Shown here one piece after another: positions 1 to 12,800 of a stretch of 64,000 nt of DNA (positions are counted from its first letter, which is position 1; the number at the start of each line of letters is the position of its first letter). The stretch covers positions 126,637,081-126,701,080 of the forward strand of contig NC_134364.1 of NCBI RefSeq assembly GCF_048569485.1, in the 5' to 3' direction. This DNA is from Anomaloglossus baeobatrachus (Eukaryota > Chordata > Amphibia > Anura > Aromobatidae). The notes beneath the pieces were generated by a model, which searched no databases, was not told where the DNA came from, and saw only the letters and a program-made list of their open reading frames with translations. Position numbers and translations under genes: made by a program.

Positions 1-3000
1 CGCACGTATAACCAGCGGATGGTTTTCCCGATGTAGAACCGTAAACATGGACAAAAGATAACGTACACAACGTTTTTTGTTTTACATGAGATAAAGTCTG
101 CCACATCGAGACTGACATCTCCGATACGTAGCGTTTTATCTATTAGGTGGAAGGAGCAAAAATTACAACTTCCACACTTGAAATTGCCTACCAGTGGAGT
201 TTTTTGTAACCATGTGCTTTTTTGGTCCTTCCATCTATTGCATACTAAGATGTCTCCTAAATTTTTGCTTCTTTTATACGTGACTAAAGGGCCTAGTGCC
301 ACCCTGTGTTTGAGATCTGAATATTTTCTAAAACATGCCAGTGTTCTTATACTGTCTTTTATCTGGTTGTCCATAGGACCAAATTTGAAACTAAATAGAA
401 CATTTCTATCATTAGGACCTTTTTTACTCTTATCCCTGTTATTGGTACTCGTGATAGTTTTTTTATCAGGCCCTTCTGATCTCGAGAGCGTAGGTAATTT
501 TGCAGCCTCGATGATAGGGGAGGGGTATCCTCTATCCTTGAGGCGATGCTCAAGCTCCAAAAACAGCCTATCACGGATTTGGCTGTTATTATTAATTCTT
601 TCAATCCGAAGGAATTGGCTGAAGGGTAGTGATTTTTTTTGAGTGAGGAGGATGATAGCTATTGAAATGTAATAACGTATTTTTTGCTGTGGGTTTTCTG
701 AAGACCTCACGGGTGAGGAGTCCGCGATTTAAGGTCAATTTTACATCTAAGAACTCCAACTCTGTGTCTCCAAAGACATAAGTGAATTTCATATTATAGA
801 TGTTATCAGTATTAAGATAGGTCACGAAATTTTGAAACTCTCCCTCGGATCCATCCCATACGATAAAAATATCGTCGACGTATCTTAGGTATTTTTTGAT
901 ATGTCTTAAAAAAGGGTTTTGCATACTGTAAATCAAGTTGTTTTCTAAGGCCGCGAAGAATAAATTTGCAAAAACGCATGCTACGGGGGTACCCATAGCG
1001 GTACCCTCGCATTGTTTGTACCAATGAGGAATTTGAAGGAATTATTTTTAAGAACTAAATGTAAAGCCTCTTCGATGAAGTCAATAATTTTTTGTTCTAC
1101 TTGCAATTTTGAAAGTAAATCCCTTATTGTTAGAATCCCCAGATCTTGTGGGATCCTAGTATATAAACTCTCGATATCGATAGATGTTAAATGAAAGTTG
1201 TCCTGCCATTCGAAGGTATCTAATACCTCTATAAACATCTTAGTATCCCTTATGAAGGCCGGGATTTTTTCCAATAAGGGGTTTAACAGCCAATCCAGAT
1301 ATGCTGAGATTGGTTCAAAAATGGAGTTGATACAGGACACTATGGGTCGGCCGGGTGGTGTAGTCTTATTTTTATGAATTTTTGGTATGCAATACCAGTG
1401 TGGAGAGGATGGGCGCGAAGGGAGCAATTTTTCTGCTCTGTTTTTTGAGAGAAATCCATCCGTGACTTTTCTGTTCAAAAAACTACGAAGTTTTTCTTTA
1501 TATTGACTTGTGGGGTCAGACAGTAGTTTAGTATTGTGACGACATGGACTCTCATGGGTTAAAGTTTCTTAAAATCCAGCCAGACAGCATGATAGATTGT
1601 CTATAGATGGGGGAGAAGTCCCTCATTGTTTTTACAAGACTCTTGTTGACTCAATGTAATTGTGTTGGCCACTGAAAGCTAGACATATTGTTCTCCAGAC
1701 ATTTCCAGTAACCATTGTATTGTAGTTGTGTATTGATAATGTAATTACCTTAGTAGCCATTGTCTAGTCGGTGACTCCCAGTTTACATGTACACCCTCAG
1801 TCTTTCTATGCACATCATTTAAATAAACATTATCCATGTAGCTTGAAATTCATCCAATGGGAGAAGCAATCTTGTCCAACCAATCAATGAGAACGCAGTG
1901 TATCGTAAGGGAAGGTTATGGCTATAAAAGGGACTTCTTTAAGCCACCAGGGTTGATGAAGGTTGATGGATGCTGATGGATCCAGTCTAAGCTCTTTGGA
2001 GCTGACTAGAGGATCAGGATATCTTATGGCTTCAATCTAGGGACTCCGGACCCGGTTGGAGACCATATCCACAGCCTAGGGATTTCGACTCCGGCTGCCA
2101 GGATTTTAACATCAAACCAGGACTACCTAAGGAGGACACTCAGGTTGGGACAGTTCAGTCACCTGTTACAGACTTTGCAGACCTCACACAGCTTGGAACC
2201 TGTGAGGCAAGGACATTCTAATCCCTGGTGAGCCAGCGGAAGGGTGAGACTCTGTTGCCTGTTACATTTGTGTGTTTTGCTGGTTATGTGTTATGTGCTG
2301 TTAATTGTTTGGGGATCCAATAAAGTCTAATTATTGTGGTTCCCTCACCCTGTGTTGTCTGAGTAGTGTTACGCCCACGGTTAAGGAGGCCGGCGTTCAG
2401 TTGGGATGAGCCCTGAGCCACGCTGTCTTTCTAAAGGCGGCGGGTTTTAGTGGACGAGAGCGCCCACTGAGCCCCGTGTCTCCACAAGTATACGTGGATG
2501 TATCATTTAGTTGTTTTTTGGCTTCTGCCAAATACATGGTTTTTGGCCAAATCACGGTCCCTCCCCCTTTATCGGGCCTCCGAAAAACCACATCATCCCA
2601 AGATGACAGGATCTTTAAAGCTCTTTTCTCACCTAATGATAAGTTTTGGGGTGCTTTAGGGTATATAAGAGCCTCTATATCACGTTTAACGAGGCTTTGG
2701 AAAAGGTCGATAGAATTCCCTGGTGTAACCGGGGGGTGGAAACTAGATTTTAGTCCCCCAGAAAAAGGAGTTGATGGGCCAGATGTATCCATACTATTGC
2801 ATTGATCAATAATGTGGGGTTCGGTCAGTTCCAATAACGACAGGGCGTCCTCTTTTATGGAACTTAAAGCATCATCGGCCTGAAAAAAGCCGAGCGGTCC
2901 AATAGTTATAGGATTTTTTTCAATAGCGTGTTTGTTCCGAGGACCTGTCCCTGCTGTTATAGTACTTGGACAAATGCATTTTACGGCACCCCTTGTCTAA

Positions 3001-3640
3001 TTCAACGGAAAAATCACAGAAATCAAACTTTTCAGGGATGCAATAATGGAGTCCTTTGTTAAGGAGAGAAAGAATGTTTTTATCAAGAGGATGAGTGGAA
3101 AGATTCCAGACAGTCTCTTTTTCCAGGGAATTAATATTTAATCCCTCCATGAACTTGTTTCTCCCTGCTGGGTCCGGCGATTTTTTTTCTTCCCCGTCTG
3201 ATTTTCTTTCTAAAGAGATAGGTTCAGAAGCATCGTCTGTGAGAGGGAAACTCCTCCTTCTTTTTGGTGGGGGGGGGGTTGATCGTCCACCCCACTTGAG
3301 TCTGTGGTCCAAGCCCCACGTTTTTGATGTACCGGTAAATTTGTTTTTAAACAATTATTTCTTGTTGTTAGCATTGGATTTTCTATATCCATATCCGCCT
3401 GATGCAGATGCTTCCCCTCCGAAAGTTTTTTTTCCATGAAAAAATTTGGTTGGTTTCATTGTCTTGTCGCGTATAAATTTTTCCTTCTTTCTCTCTTTTA
3501 TTATAGTTTGCATAGGTATGAGTTTCTTGTCCAGTTTACTCAAGAATTGTGTCCATTGCTCTGATGAGTCTTTGTTCTAGTTCCATGGTTATAGAGGTGT
3601 GTTCACATTCATTTTTAGAGAGAACCACATCAAGAAATGG
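1..3640 (-). mobile_element. Penelope-like retroelement, runs off the left edge
   Basis: A Penelope-like element (PLE) read right to left. Around 2,500-3,540 the minus strand encodes the N-terminal region, with the family signature of a SHPLDKNILSLLNKGL-type stretch (here THPLDKNILSLLNKGLHYC) and an LGEKRALKIL...DKGG stretch. At 601-1,478 comes the reverse transcriptase, with RYVDDIF as catalytic box and FRKPTAKNTLLHFNSYHP after it. At 1-190 the linker CGSCNFC and a GIY-YIG-like endonuclease start (FCPCLRFYIGKT) are readable, so the domain continues outside the window. The CxxC linker motif suggests the Neptune branch (inference). The coding sequence is spread over several frames and is interrupted by the LTR at 1,535-2,486. 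PLEs copy by target-primed reverse transcription with a GIY-YIG nuclease. The upstream limit near 3,640 is uncertain. Confidence 0.85.
1535..2486 (+). mobile_element. Solo LTR inserted in the Penelope-like element
   Basis: A 952 bp fossil LTR beginning TGTGACG and ending CCACA, flanked on both sides by the 5-bp duplication AGTAT (1,530-1,534 and 2,487-2,491). It has a TATA-like TATAAAAG near 1,924 and an AATAAA near 2,320, as expected of a promoter and a polyadenylation signal in plus orientation. The Penelope-like sequence continues on both sides, so this inserted later. No internal region is present, so it is a solo LTR left by LTR-LTR recombination. A retroviral or Ty3/gypsy origin cannot be told apart from the LTR alone. 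Confidence 0.8.
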
Positions 3641-3956
3641 TAATGACCGGTCCTGCAGAGCTTGTCCCAGGCGGCTCTAATAGCAGAGGCCTCCTGATAA
3701 AAGGAAATGTTTAGGACTCTGAGGCCCCATTCTTTATAGGCTCTCAGTGAATGAATGCTCCTATTTCCTTTCAGCGCTGATGAATTGTAAACTCCAGGCT
3801 CTTGCTGCTGAGTATATCCGTGTCCAATGCGTCGTTACAGCTAGAAAAAACCGTCCCCGCATCCTCTCTCCCCTGTAAGATGTGAGGGTTATCCAGGCCC
3901 ATGCTAACAGAGTCTGTGGTCATAAATAGAACCGCAAAATCTGCCGAAAGCAGCCC
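3641..3956. other. Short spacer, nothing recognised
   Basis: Sequence between the Penelope-like element and the 26-bp array. I see no coding pattern, terminal repeats or splice-site pairs that can be supported. Its left part may still be 5' sequence of the Penelope-like element. Confidence 0.5.
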
Positions 3957-5854
3957 TGGCTATACTCTGCGTGCTCCCGCTATGGCTATACTCTGCGTGC
4001 TCCCGATATGGCTATACTCTGTGTGCTCCCGCTATGGCTATACTCTGCGTGCTCCCGATATGGCTATACTCTGCGTGCTCCCGATATGGCTATACTCTGC
4101 GTGCTCCCGCTATGGCTATACTCTGCGTGCTCCCGCTATGGCTATACTCTGCGTGCTCCCGATATGGCTATACTCTGCGTGCTCCCGATATGGCTATACT
4201 CTGCGTGCTCCCGCTATGGCTATACTCTGCATGCTCCCGATATGGCTATACTCTGCGTGCTCCCGATATGGCTATACTCTGCGTGCTCCCGATATGGCTA
4301 TACTCTACGTGCTCCCGCTATGGCTATACTCTGCATGCTCCCGATATGGCTATACTCTGCGTGCTCCCGATATGGCTATACTCTGCGTGCTCCCGATATG
4401 GCTATACTCTACGTGCTCCCGATATGGCTATACTCTGCGTGCTCCCGATATGGCTATACTCTGCGTGCTCCCGATATGGCTATACTCTGCGTGCTCCCGA
4501 TATGGCTATACTCTACGTGCTCCCGATATGGCTATACTCTACGTGCTCCCGATATGGCTATACTCTGCGTGCTCCCGCTATGGCTATACTCTGCGTGCTC
4601 CCGATATGGCTATACTCTGCGTGCTCCCGATATGGCTATACTCTGCGTGCTCCCGATATGGCTATACTCTGCGTGCTCCCGCTATGGCTATACTCTGCGT
4701 GCTCCCGATATGGCTATACTCTGCGTGCTCCCGATATGGCTATACTCTGCGTGCTCCCGATATGGCTATACTCTGCGTGCTCCCGATATGGCTATACTCT
4801 ACGTGCTCCCGCTATGGCTATACTCTGCGTGCTCCCGATATGGCTATACTCTGCGTGCTCCCGATATGGCTATAATCTGCGTGCTCCCGATATGGCTATA
4901 CTCTGCGTGCTCCCGATATGGCTATACTCTGCGTGCTCCCGATATGGCTATACTCTGCGTGCTCCCGATATGGCTATACTCTGCGTGCTCACGATATGGC
5001 TATACTCTGCGTGCTCCCGATATGGCTATACTCTGCGTGCTCCCGATATGGCTATACTCTGCGTGCTCCCGATATGGCTATACTCTGCGTGCTCCCGATA
5101 TGGCTATACTCTGCGTGCTCCCGATATGGCTATACTCTACGTGCTCCCGATATGGCTATACTCTGCGTGCTCCCGATATGGCTATACTCTACGTGCTCCC
5201 GCTATGGCTATACTCTGCGTGCTCCCGATATGGCTATACTCTGTGTGCTCCCGATATGGCTATACTCTGCGTGCTCCCGATATGGCTATACTCTACGTGC
5301 TCCCGCTATGGCTATACTCTGCGTGCTCCCGCTATGGCTATACTCTGCGTGCTCCCGATATGGCTATACTCTGCGTGCTGCCGCTATGGCTATACTCTGT
5401 GTGCTCCCGATATGGCTATACTCTGCGTGCTCCCGATATGGCTATACTCTGCGTGCTCCCGCTATGGCTATACTCTGTGTGCTCCCGATATGGCTATACT
5501 CTACGTGCTCCCGCTATGGCTATACTCTGCGTGCTCCCGATATGGCTATACTCTGCGTGCTCCCGATATGGCTATACTCTACGTGCTCCCGCTATGGCTA
5601 TACTCTGCGTGCTCCCGCTATGGCTATACTCTGCGTGCTCCCGCTATGGCTATACTCTGCGTGCTCCCGCTATGGCTATACTCTACGTGCTCCCGCTATG
5701 GCTATACTCTGCGTGCTCCCGATATGGCTATACTCTGCGTGCTCCCGCTATGGCTATACTCTGCGTGCTCCCGCTATGGCTATACTCTGCGTGCTCCCGC
5801 TATGGCTATACTCTGCGTGCTCCCGATATGGCTATACTCTGCGTGCTCCCGATA
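3957..5854. repeat. 26-bp minisatellite, 73 units
   Basis: Tandem array of a 26-bp unit of the form TGGCTATACTCTGCGTGCTC plus CCGATA. The span of 1,898 bp is exactly 73 x 26, so there is no net insertion or deletion. Variation is by substitution at a few fixed sites (GATA/GCTA, GCGTG/ACGTG/GTGTG). The unit has no stop codon in any forward frame and 26 is not a multiple of 3, so all three forward frames stay open for up to 628 codons. These long frames (YGYTLRAPDMAILCVLPIWL-like) are artefacts of the array and not genes. Confidence 0.97.
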
Positions 5855-5940
5855 TAGATCACAAGATGTATAGAAACAAAGCAAGATCAGGCACTGCAGG
5901 TCTGCCGGGCGGAGGAGCCGTACTCACAGGTTCTATGGTT

Positions 5941-7345
5941 ATAATCTAACCCCAGAGTCACCGCCCATTATAATCTGACCCCGGAGTCACCGCCCATTAT
6001 AATCTGACCCCGGTGTCACCGCCCATTATAATCTAACCCCAGAGTCACTGCCCATTATAATCTGACCCCGGAGTCACCGCCCATTATAATCTGACCCCGG
6101 AGTCACCGCCCATTATAATCTGACCCCGGAGTCACCGCCCATTATAATCTGACCCCGGAGTCACCGCCCATTATAATCTGACCCCGGAGTCACCGCCCAT
6201 TATAATCTGACCCCGGAGTCACCGCCCATTATAATCTGACCCCGGAGTCACCGCCCATTATAATCTGACCCCGGAGTCACCGCCCATTATAATCTGACCC
6301 CGGAGTCACCGCCCATTATAATCTAACCCCAGAGTCACCGCCCATTATAATCTGACCCCGGAGTCACCGCCCATTATAATCTGACCCCGGAGTCACCGCC
6401 CATTATAATCTAACCCCAGAGTCACCGCCCATTATAATCTGACCCCGGTGTCACCGCCCATTATAATCTGACCCCGGTGTCACCGCCCATTATAATCTAA
6501 CCCCAGAGTCACTGCCCATTATAATCTGACCCCGGAGTCACCGCCCATTATAATCTGACCCCGGAGTCACCGCCCATTATAATCTGACCCCGGAGTCACC
6601 GCCCATTATAATCTGACCCCGGAGTCACCGCCCATTATAATCTGACCCCGGAGTCACCGCCCATTATAATCTGACCCCGGAGTCACCGCCCATTATAATC
6701 TGACCCCCGGTTTCACTGTACATTATAATATGACCCCCGGTGTCACTGTCCATTATAATCTGACCCCGGTGTCACCGCCCATTATAATATGACCCCCGGT
6801 GTCACTGTATATTATAATCTGACCCCCGGTGTCACTGTACATTATAATCTGACCCCCCGATGTCACTGTACATTATAATATGACCCCCGGTGTCACTGTA
6901 TATTATAATCTGACCCCTGGTGTCACTGTCCATTATAATCTGACCCCCGGTGTCACTGTACATTATAATCTGACCCCCGGTGTCACTGTACATTATAATC
7001 TGACCCCCCGATGTCACTGTACATTATAATTTGACCCCTGGTGTCACTGTACATTATAATCTGACCCCCGGTGTCACTGTACATTATAATCTGACCCCCG
7101 GTGTCACTGTATATTATAATCTGACCCCCGGTGTCACTGTACATTATAATCTGACCCCCGGTGTCACTGTATATTATAATCTGACCCCCGGTGTCACTGT
7201 ATATTATAATATGAACCTTGGTGTCACTGTATATTATAATCTGACCCCCCGATGTCACTGTACATTATAATCTGACCCCCGGTGTCACTGTACATTATAA
7301 TCTGACCCCCGGTGTCACTGTACATTATAATCTGACCCCCCCGAT
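5941..7345. repeat. 29/30-bp minisatellite in two subfamilies
   Basis: About 48 units. The left two thirds (to about 6,700) use a 29-bp unit, ATTATAATCTGACCCCGGAG plus TCACCGCCC. The right third uses a 30-bp unit with an extra C and other changes (GACCCCCGGTGTCACTGTAC). The switch is sharp, which suggests two separate expansions from diverged founders. The 30-bp part is a multiple of 3 and so gives decapeptide-repeat open frames on both strands that are not genes. Confidence 0.95.
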
Positions 7346-8394
7346 GTCACTAGTTACTATAGCCTCTGACGTCATGTGTGCGTTATAATCTCCAACCCTT
7401 GCTATCCACTATCGACTACCTGTCACATTCCTAAGAGCTGGGACGGATGGTTTGCCGGGACATTACACAGTATCCTCTCGCTTGATTTGTTGCTAGACCT
7501 AAAGAGGTTGTCCAGGCTTGGGATACACTCTGTGACTGCAGAGCTGTGCATCCTCACAGTGCGCAGGGTGTGCGCTGTCAGGATTCTTCAGCGCCAGTAG
7601 TGATTTGCCTACTTCCGGCCACATTCTGACTATCCGTATCTATCGGAGCTCACTTAATTCACCTGAGGCCACGTCCATCTAGTTTGCATGTGATCGCATT
7701 TATGCAAATCGCATATTTGCCATCATGCACCTGCCGGCATCAGTAGATCCTGACAGTGCACACACTGCGCCCTGTGAGGATTCACAAGTCTGCAATCACA
7801 CAATATTTTTGGCAATTTATAGAATACATAATGTACAAAAAAATAAAAATTCAACTCGCCCCCATTTTACCCCTTTAAAAATAGACATTTAAAAAAACCT
7901 AACAAACTCATTACGTTTCCCCTTATTCACAAAAGTCCAATTTATCAATAAATAAAATTTATTATAACAGGTTGAAAAAGTGTAAACACCTGATTTACCA
8001 TTCTTCAATTGCCGCGTGCAATAAAAGCAATCAAATCATCATGTATACCGCACAATGTGAAAACAGAGAAAGGTACATCTTAAGGAACGGACACTAAACA
8101 GATTTTGTTTTAGTCACAAACATAAAAAAATAAATCTAAATTTATCGCTGAGACTGAAATAAGTCTGTTACCGGGTCATTACCATACAATGAGCGCTGTA
8201 AGAACAGAACCCGCGTGAGAAAATACTAACTGCCTCTGCGTTACCTTCTCATCTTACCTGCACTGTGTATATATCCGAGGACATTATAGAATTTATCGCT
8301 GCTAGAAGTTCGTGTATCATTCCCTAGGTCAGAGCTCTGCAGGTACAACCAGGGCCATATCACAGTGTTGTGTATTCTGGAGCCGTGTCACATG
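7346..8394. other. Single-copy spacer, nothing recognised
   Basis: About 1 kb between two arrays, AT-rich in the middle with short A runs. No exon-like pattern, terminal inverted repeats or RNA gene seen on either strand. It lies downstream of the NLR stop codon. Confidence 0.5.
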
Positions 8395-9570
8395 ACCCGA
8401 GGCCGTCTCGCACTGTCACATGACCCTGGGCCGTCTCGTAGTGTCGGACGACCCTGGGCCGTCTCGTAGGGTCGGACGACCCTGGGCCGTCTCGTAGGGT
8501 CGGACGACCCTGGGCCGTCTCGTAGGGTCGGACGACCCTGGGCCGTCTCGCAGGGTCAGACGACCCTGGGCCTTCTCGTAGCGTCGGACGAATCTGGGCC
8601 ATTTCATAGCATCGGATGACCTAGGGCCTTCTCGTACTGTCGCACGACACAGGGCCGTCTCGTAGTGTTGGAGAACCCGGGGCTGTCTCGTACTGTTGCA
8701 CGACCTGGGGCCGTCTCGTAGCGTCAGACAACCAGGGGCTGTCTAGCAGCGTCGCACAAGCCGGGGCTGTCTCGTAGTGTTATGCATTCTGTGGCCGTGT
8801 CGCACGACCCGGGGCCGTCTCGTATTGTCGCACGACCCGGGGCCATCTCATAGTGTCGTGCATTCTAGGGCCGTGTTGAACTACCCTGAGCCGTCTTGTA
8901 GTGGGGGACGACCCTGGGCCGTCTTGTAGTGTCGGCCGAACCTGGACCTTCTCGTAGTGCCGGACGACCCTGGACCTTCTCGTAGTGCCGGACGACCCTG
9001 GACCTTCTCGTAGTGTCGGACGACCTGGGGCAGTGTCACAGTGTTGTGCATTCTGGGGCCGTGTCGGATGACCCGGGGCCATCTCATAGTGTCGGACAAC
9101 CTGGGGCCATCTCATAGCATCGGATGACCTGGGGCCTTCTCGTACTGTTGCATGACCCGGGGCCGTCATGTAGTGTCGGATAACCTGGGGCCGTCAAATA
9201 GTATCGGATGACCCGGGGCCGTATCGTAGTGTCGGACATCTTGGGGCCATCTGATAGTATCGGATGACCAGGGGCCGTATCGTAGTGTCGGACATCTCGG
9301 GGCCATCTGATAGTATCGGATGACCAGGGGCCGTATCGTAGTGTCGGACATCTTGGGGCCATCTGATAGTATCGGATGACCCGGGGCCGTATCGTAGTGT
9401 CGGACATCTTGGGGCCATCTGATAGTATCGGATGACCAGGGGCCGTATCGTAGTGTCGGACATCTCGGGGCCATCTGATAGTATCGGATGACCAGGGGCC
9501 GTATCGTAGTGTCAGAGATCTCGGGACCGTCTAGCAGCATCGCACAACCCAGGGTAGTCTCATAGTGTCG
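8395..9570. repeat. 28-bp minisatellite with a 56-bp dimer section
   Basis: Degenerate array of a 28-bp unit, consensus near GGGTCGGACGACCCTGGGCC plus GTCTCGTA. Units are diverged at the left and centre. From about 9,195 to 9,515 two unit types alternate (GTATCGGATGACC... and GTGTCGGACATCT...), giving a cleaner 56-bp higher-order repeat. It begins about 190 bp beyond the NLR stop codon and so probably lies in or next to the 3' UTR of that gene. Confidence 0.95.
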
Positions 9571-9760
9571 GTGTAGACGTGTCAGGCAGCCACAGCATGC
9601 TTCTTCATGTAATTCTGTCTTCTGAGCTGCCCTTAGTCATTCTGACTCTCTAAACCTCTTTGGTAGATCAGGGATGTTACCCGTGAAGCACCAGGAACCT
9701 TAGTATTGATTAATTCCCACTATCTGCTCTTCATGGATAGAAATCCGGCTTTTCATACGT

Positions 9761-9848
9761 TCAGTAATAAATTTTCAGGTCTGGTTTGTCTCTTTTCAGT
9801 TTTCTTATTTTTTCCTTCTCCTCTTCAGATAATTCATTGTCCCATAAA
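9761..9848 (-). CDS. NLR exon 8, C-terminal tail
   Basis: Last coding exon, 88 bp. The acceptor is TTTCTCTTTTAG. One base completes the split codon from exon 7, then 28 codons and TGA follow. It encodes LWDNELSEEEKEKIRKLKRD and ends KPDLKIYY, a charged tail typical of the end of fish and frog NLR leucine-rich repeats. Phase agrees with the LRR exon upstream. About 100 bp further inside intron 7 the DIRS fossil begins. No clear AATAAA was seen before the 28-bp array downstream. Confidence 0.82.
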
Positions 9849-12800
9849 CTAAAAGAGAAACCGAAACAGACCCCACTGCAGTGTTAGTGACTTTTCACAT
9901 TAATCAGTGAATTGATCGGTCTGAGGATGCAATCTTTACAAAGTTCTGTTTTCTATCCACTACGACAGCGAGCGCCACCAGAGAGAGGTCCACCCATTTT
10001 AAGGGGGCTTTACACGCAACGACATCGCTAACGAGATGTCGTTGGGGTCACGGAATTCGTAACGCACATCCGGCCTCGTTAGCGACGTCGTTGCGTGTGA
10101 AACGCACGAACGACCGATAACGATCAAAATTACTTACCATATCGTTGATCGTTGACACGTCGTTCTAATCTCAAATATCGTTGCTGTTGCAGGACGCAGG
10201 TTGTTCATCATTCCTGCCGCAGCAAACATCGCTATGTGTGACACCGCAGGAACGACGAACATCACCGTACCTGCGGCCGCCCGCAATGAGGAAGGAAGGA
10301 GGTGGGCGGGATATTCCGGCTGCTCATCTCCACCCTCTGCTTCTATTGGGCGGCCGCTTAATGACGCCGCTGTGATGCCGAACGAAACTCCCCCTTAGAA
10401 AGTAGGCTGTTTGCCGGCCATAGCAACGTCGCTAGACAGGGAGGTATGTGTGACGGGGAATAACAATGTTGTGCGCCACGGTCAGCGATTTGCCCGTGAC
10501 GCACAACCGACGGGGGCGGGTGCTTTCATGAGCGACATCGCTAGCGATGTCGCTGTGTGTAAAGTGGCCTTTAGGCTGCTTTCACATTGCGTTTTTACCT
10601 CCATTCACTGGTCTTGTCGGGGCATCCGTCCGAACCCCCTCTCCCCACCAGCAAAACGGGTTTCAGATGCATACGCCGACAGGACATTGACTATAATGGA
10701 GCAGACGGAGTCAGCGTGTGCTCTGTCTTGCACCATTTTACGTAGTAGACTACATTTGGGCGTCCGCCTGCAGAAAACATATATGCCCGAAAATGGGGCA
10801 AAACAGACTCAATAGTCAATGGCCCTGTTGCTGTATGTGTCCGAAACCCGTTTTGGGGGGGAGGGGGGTTTGGACGGATGCCCCTATGGGACCAGTAAAC
10901 GTAGTTAGAAGCACAATGTGAAAGCGGCCTTAGGATAGCAAACCTACTTAAAATAAAAGGGCGGTACCTCTCTACTGCATCAGTTCGGTTTCCTGTCCCA
11001 GGATGGGAGACCCAGAAGAGCTGTGGCGCAGCCACAGTGTTGGACGGCTGTCCTGGTGCTAAACCTATGGCCAGAAGAATGGTGGCCCGCCATGGCATCG
11101 GTCCTCAGCACTGGAAGTGTCTCCAGGGGTGGGTTTTTTTTCCCGACGGGACGTGAGGAAGTGATAGGTCCAGGAGGACGGGTCCTCTGCTCTGCGTGTC
11201 TGGCATACCTGCTCGGCGACCGGTCACTGTTGTAGCAGTGAGTGCTTCCGACGAAGATCCAGGTTGTGTTCCTGCTCTGCGCCCGTCGGCTGTCTCTGCA
11301 GGAATCGCTCTATTTGATGTCCTTCCATGTTTCTGTTCCTACTTGGTGCCCGTGTGTTGTCCTTGCAGTAGAGTGCTCCGGACAACGTTCCTGCCCGCGT
11401 CTCTGTTCCTGATCGGTGCCCATCAGCTGTCCCTGCAGTAAACACACCGGGTGAAGATTCAGAAGCAAGTGCTGGTGTCTGCAGCCACGGGGGCGAAATT
11501 CCAAAGCGCCTGAGGAACAGAGCCATGCAACGAGTGCAAGCTGAGGTAAAGGGCGCTCATACCCTCCTCCTGCTATGGAGGACCAGCAAAATGTGCCTTT
11601 TGGCCTTCTGATTTGTGCCTTTGGCCTTGCGCTTTGCACCTTTGGCCTTGTGCCTTTGGGCTTGCATCTCATGTTCTTGGCCTCCTGCCTCGCGCCTTTG
11701 GCCTCGTACCTTTTGGCTTTGCGCCTTTGGCCTCGCACCTTGCGCTTTTTGGCCTTGCGTTTTTGGCCCTGTGGCTTGCGCCTTTTTTCCTTGCTCCTTT
11801 GGTCGTGCACCTTGCACCTTTTGGCCTTGCGCCTTTTGACCTTGCACCTTTTGACCTTGCGCCTTTTGGCCTTGCGCCTTTTGGCCTCGCGCCTTTGGCA
11901 TCGTGTCTTGCACCTTTCGCCGTGTGCCTTTTGGCCTTGCGGCTTTTCTCCTTACGCCTTTTGGCCTTGAACCTTGCGCCTTTTGGCCTCACGCCTTTGG
12001 TTTCTTGCCTCTGGCCTGACGTCTTCGGCTGCATGCCTCGCATCCTGGGTCTTTAACCTCAACTCCTGTTCGAGGGGCCTTGTTCTTTTGGACCTGGGCT
12101 TCACTTAGCCTGATAAGCACCATGTTCGGATTGCCATTATAATTCCCCTCCCTCACTACTGTTTCAGAACAGGAGTTCATTTGCAGTCCAAACTCTCGCT
12201 AGTGGGGATTCGCTGTGCTTAGTTCTTTAGGTCCGACCTCTCATTTATAACTTATTGCTAAAGAGAGAGGGTTATAGAGTTCATCCTTTAACATATCAGG
12301 CCCCGGTAGATATGATTCTTGAATTTCCTCGCGGTCTGCAGTTAGACTTATCTGTTAGCACCTTAAGGGTACAGATTGCGGCCTTAGGAGCCCTTTACAA
12401 TTGCAACTTGGCAGGTGACAGGTGGGGGGAGAGGTTTATCTCCATTTGTCAGAGATCTAGACCTGTCCCCTGTTTAGTTTTTCCTCCTTGGGATTGAAAT
12501 TTAGTTCTTGACTCATTAGCAGGGCCGATCTTCGAACCCCTTTCTCAGTCCACCATCAGGTCCCTTACCCTTAAGATAGTCCTACTGGTTGCTTTAACCT
12601 CATCTAGGAGGGTGAGTGATCTTCAGGCCTTTTCTGTCAGTCCCCCTTATAGAGGGTGGATCCCGGCACAAAAACGTCCATTTCAGAAGTATAATATAAA
12701 ACTTCACATTTATTGGAAAAATAAAAACATCATAAAATAAGTTCCTCCGATCAACGCGTTTCAGATGCGATCGTCCTTACTCATGACTTTATACTTCTGA

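Noticed and set aside
3901-5949. Open frames of 324 to 628 codons on the plus strand
   Set aside because: Products of the stop-free 26-bp array, open in all three frames at once.
3957-9570. CRISPR-like arrays of 26-30 bp repeats
   Set aside because: The repeats abut without unique spacers and the context is a vertebrate genome with spliced genes and retrotransposons; these are minisatellites.
11310-12056. Basic or leucine-rich open frames on both strands
   Set aside because: Low-complexity readings of the 15-bp repeat inside the DIRS fossil; no initiation context and several frames open at once.
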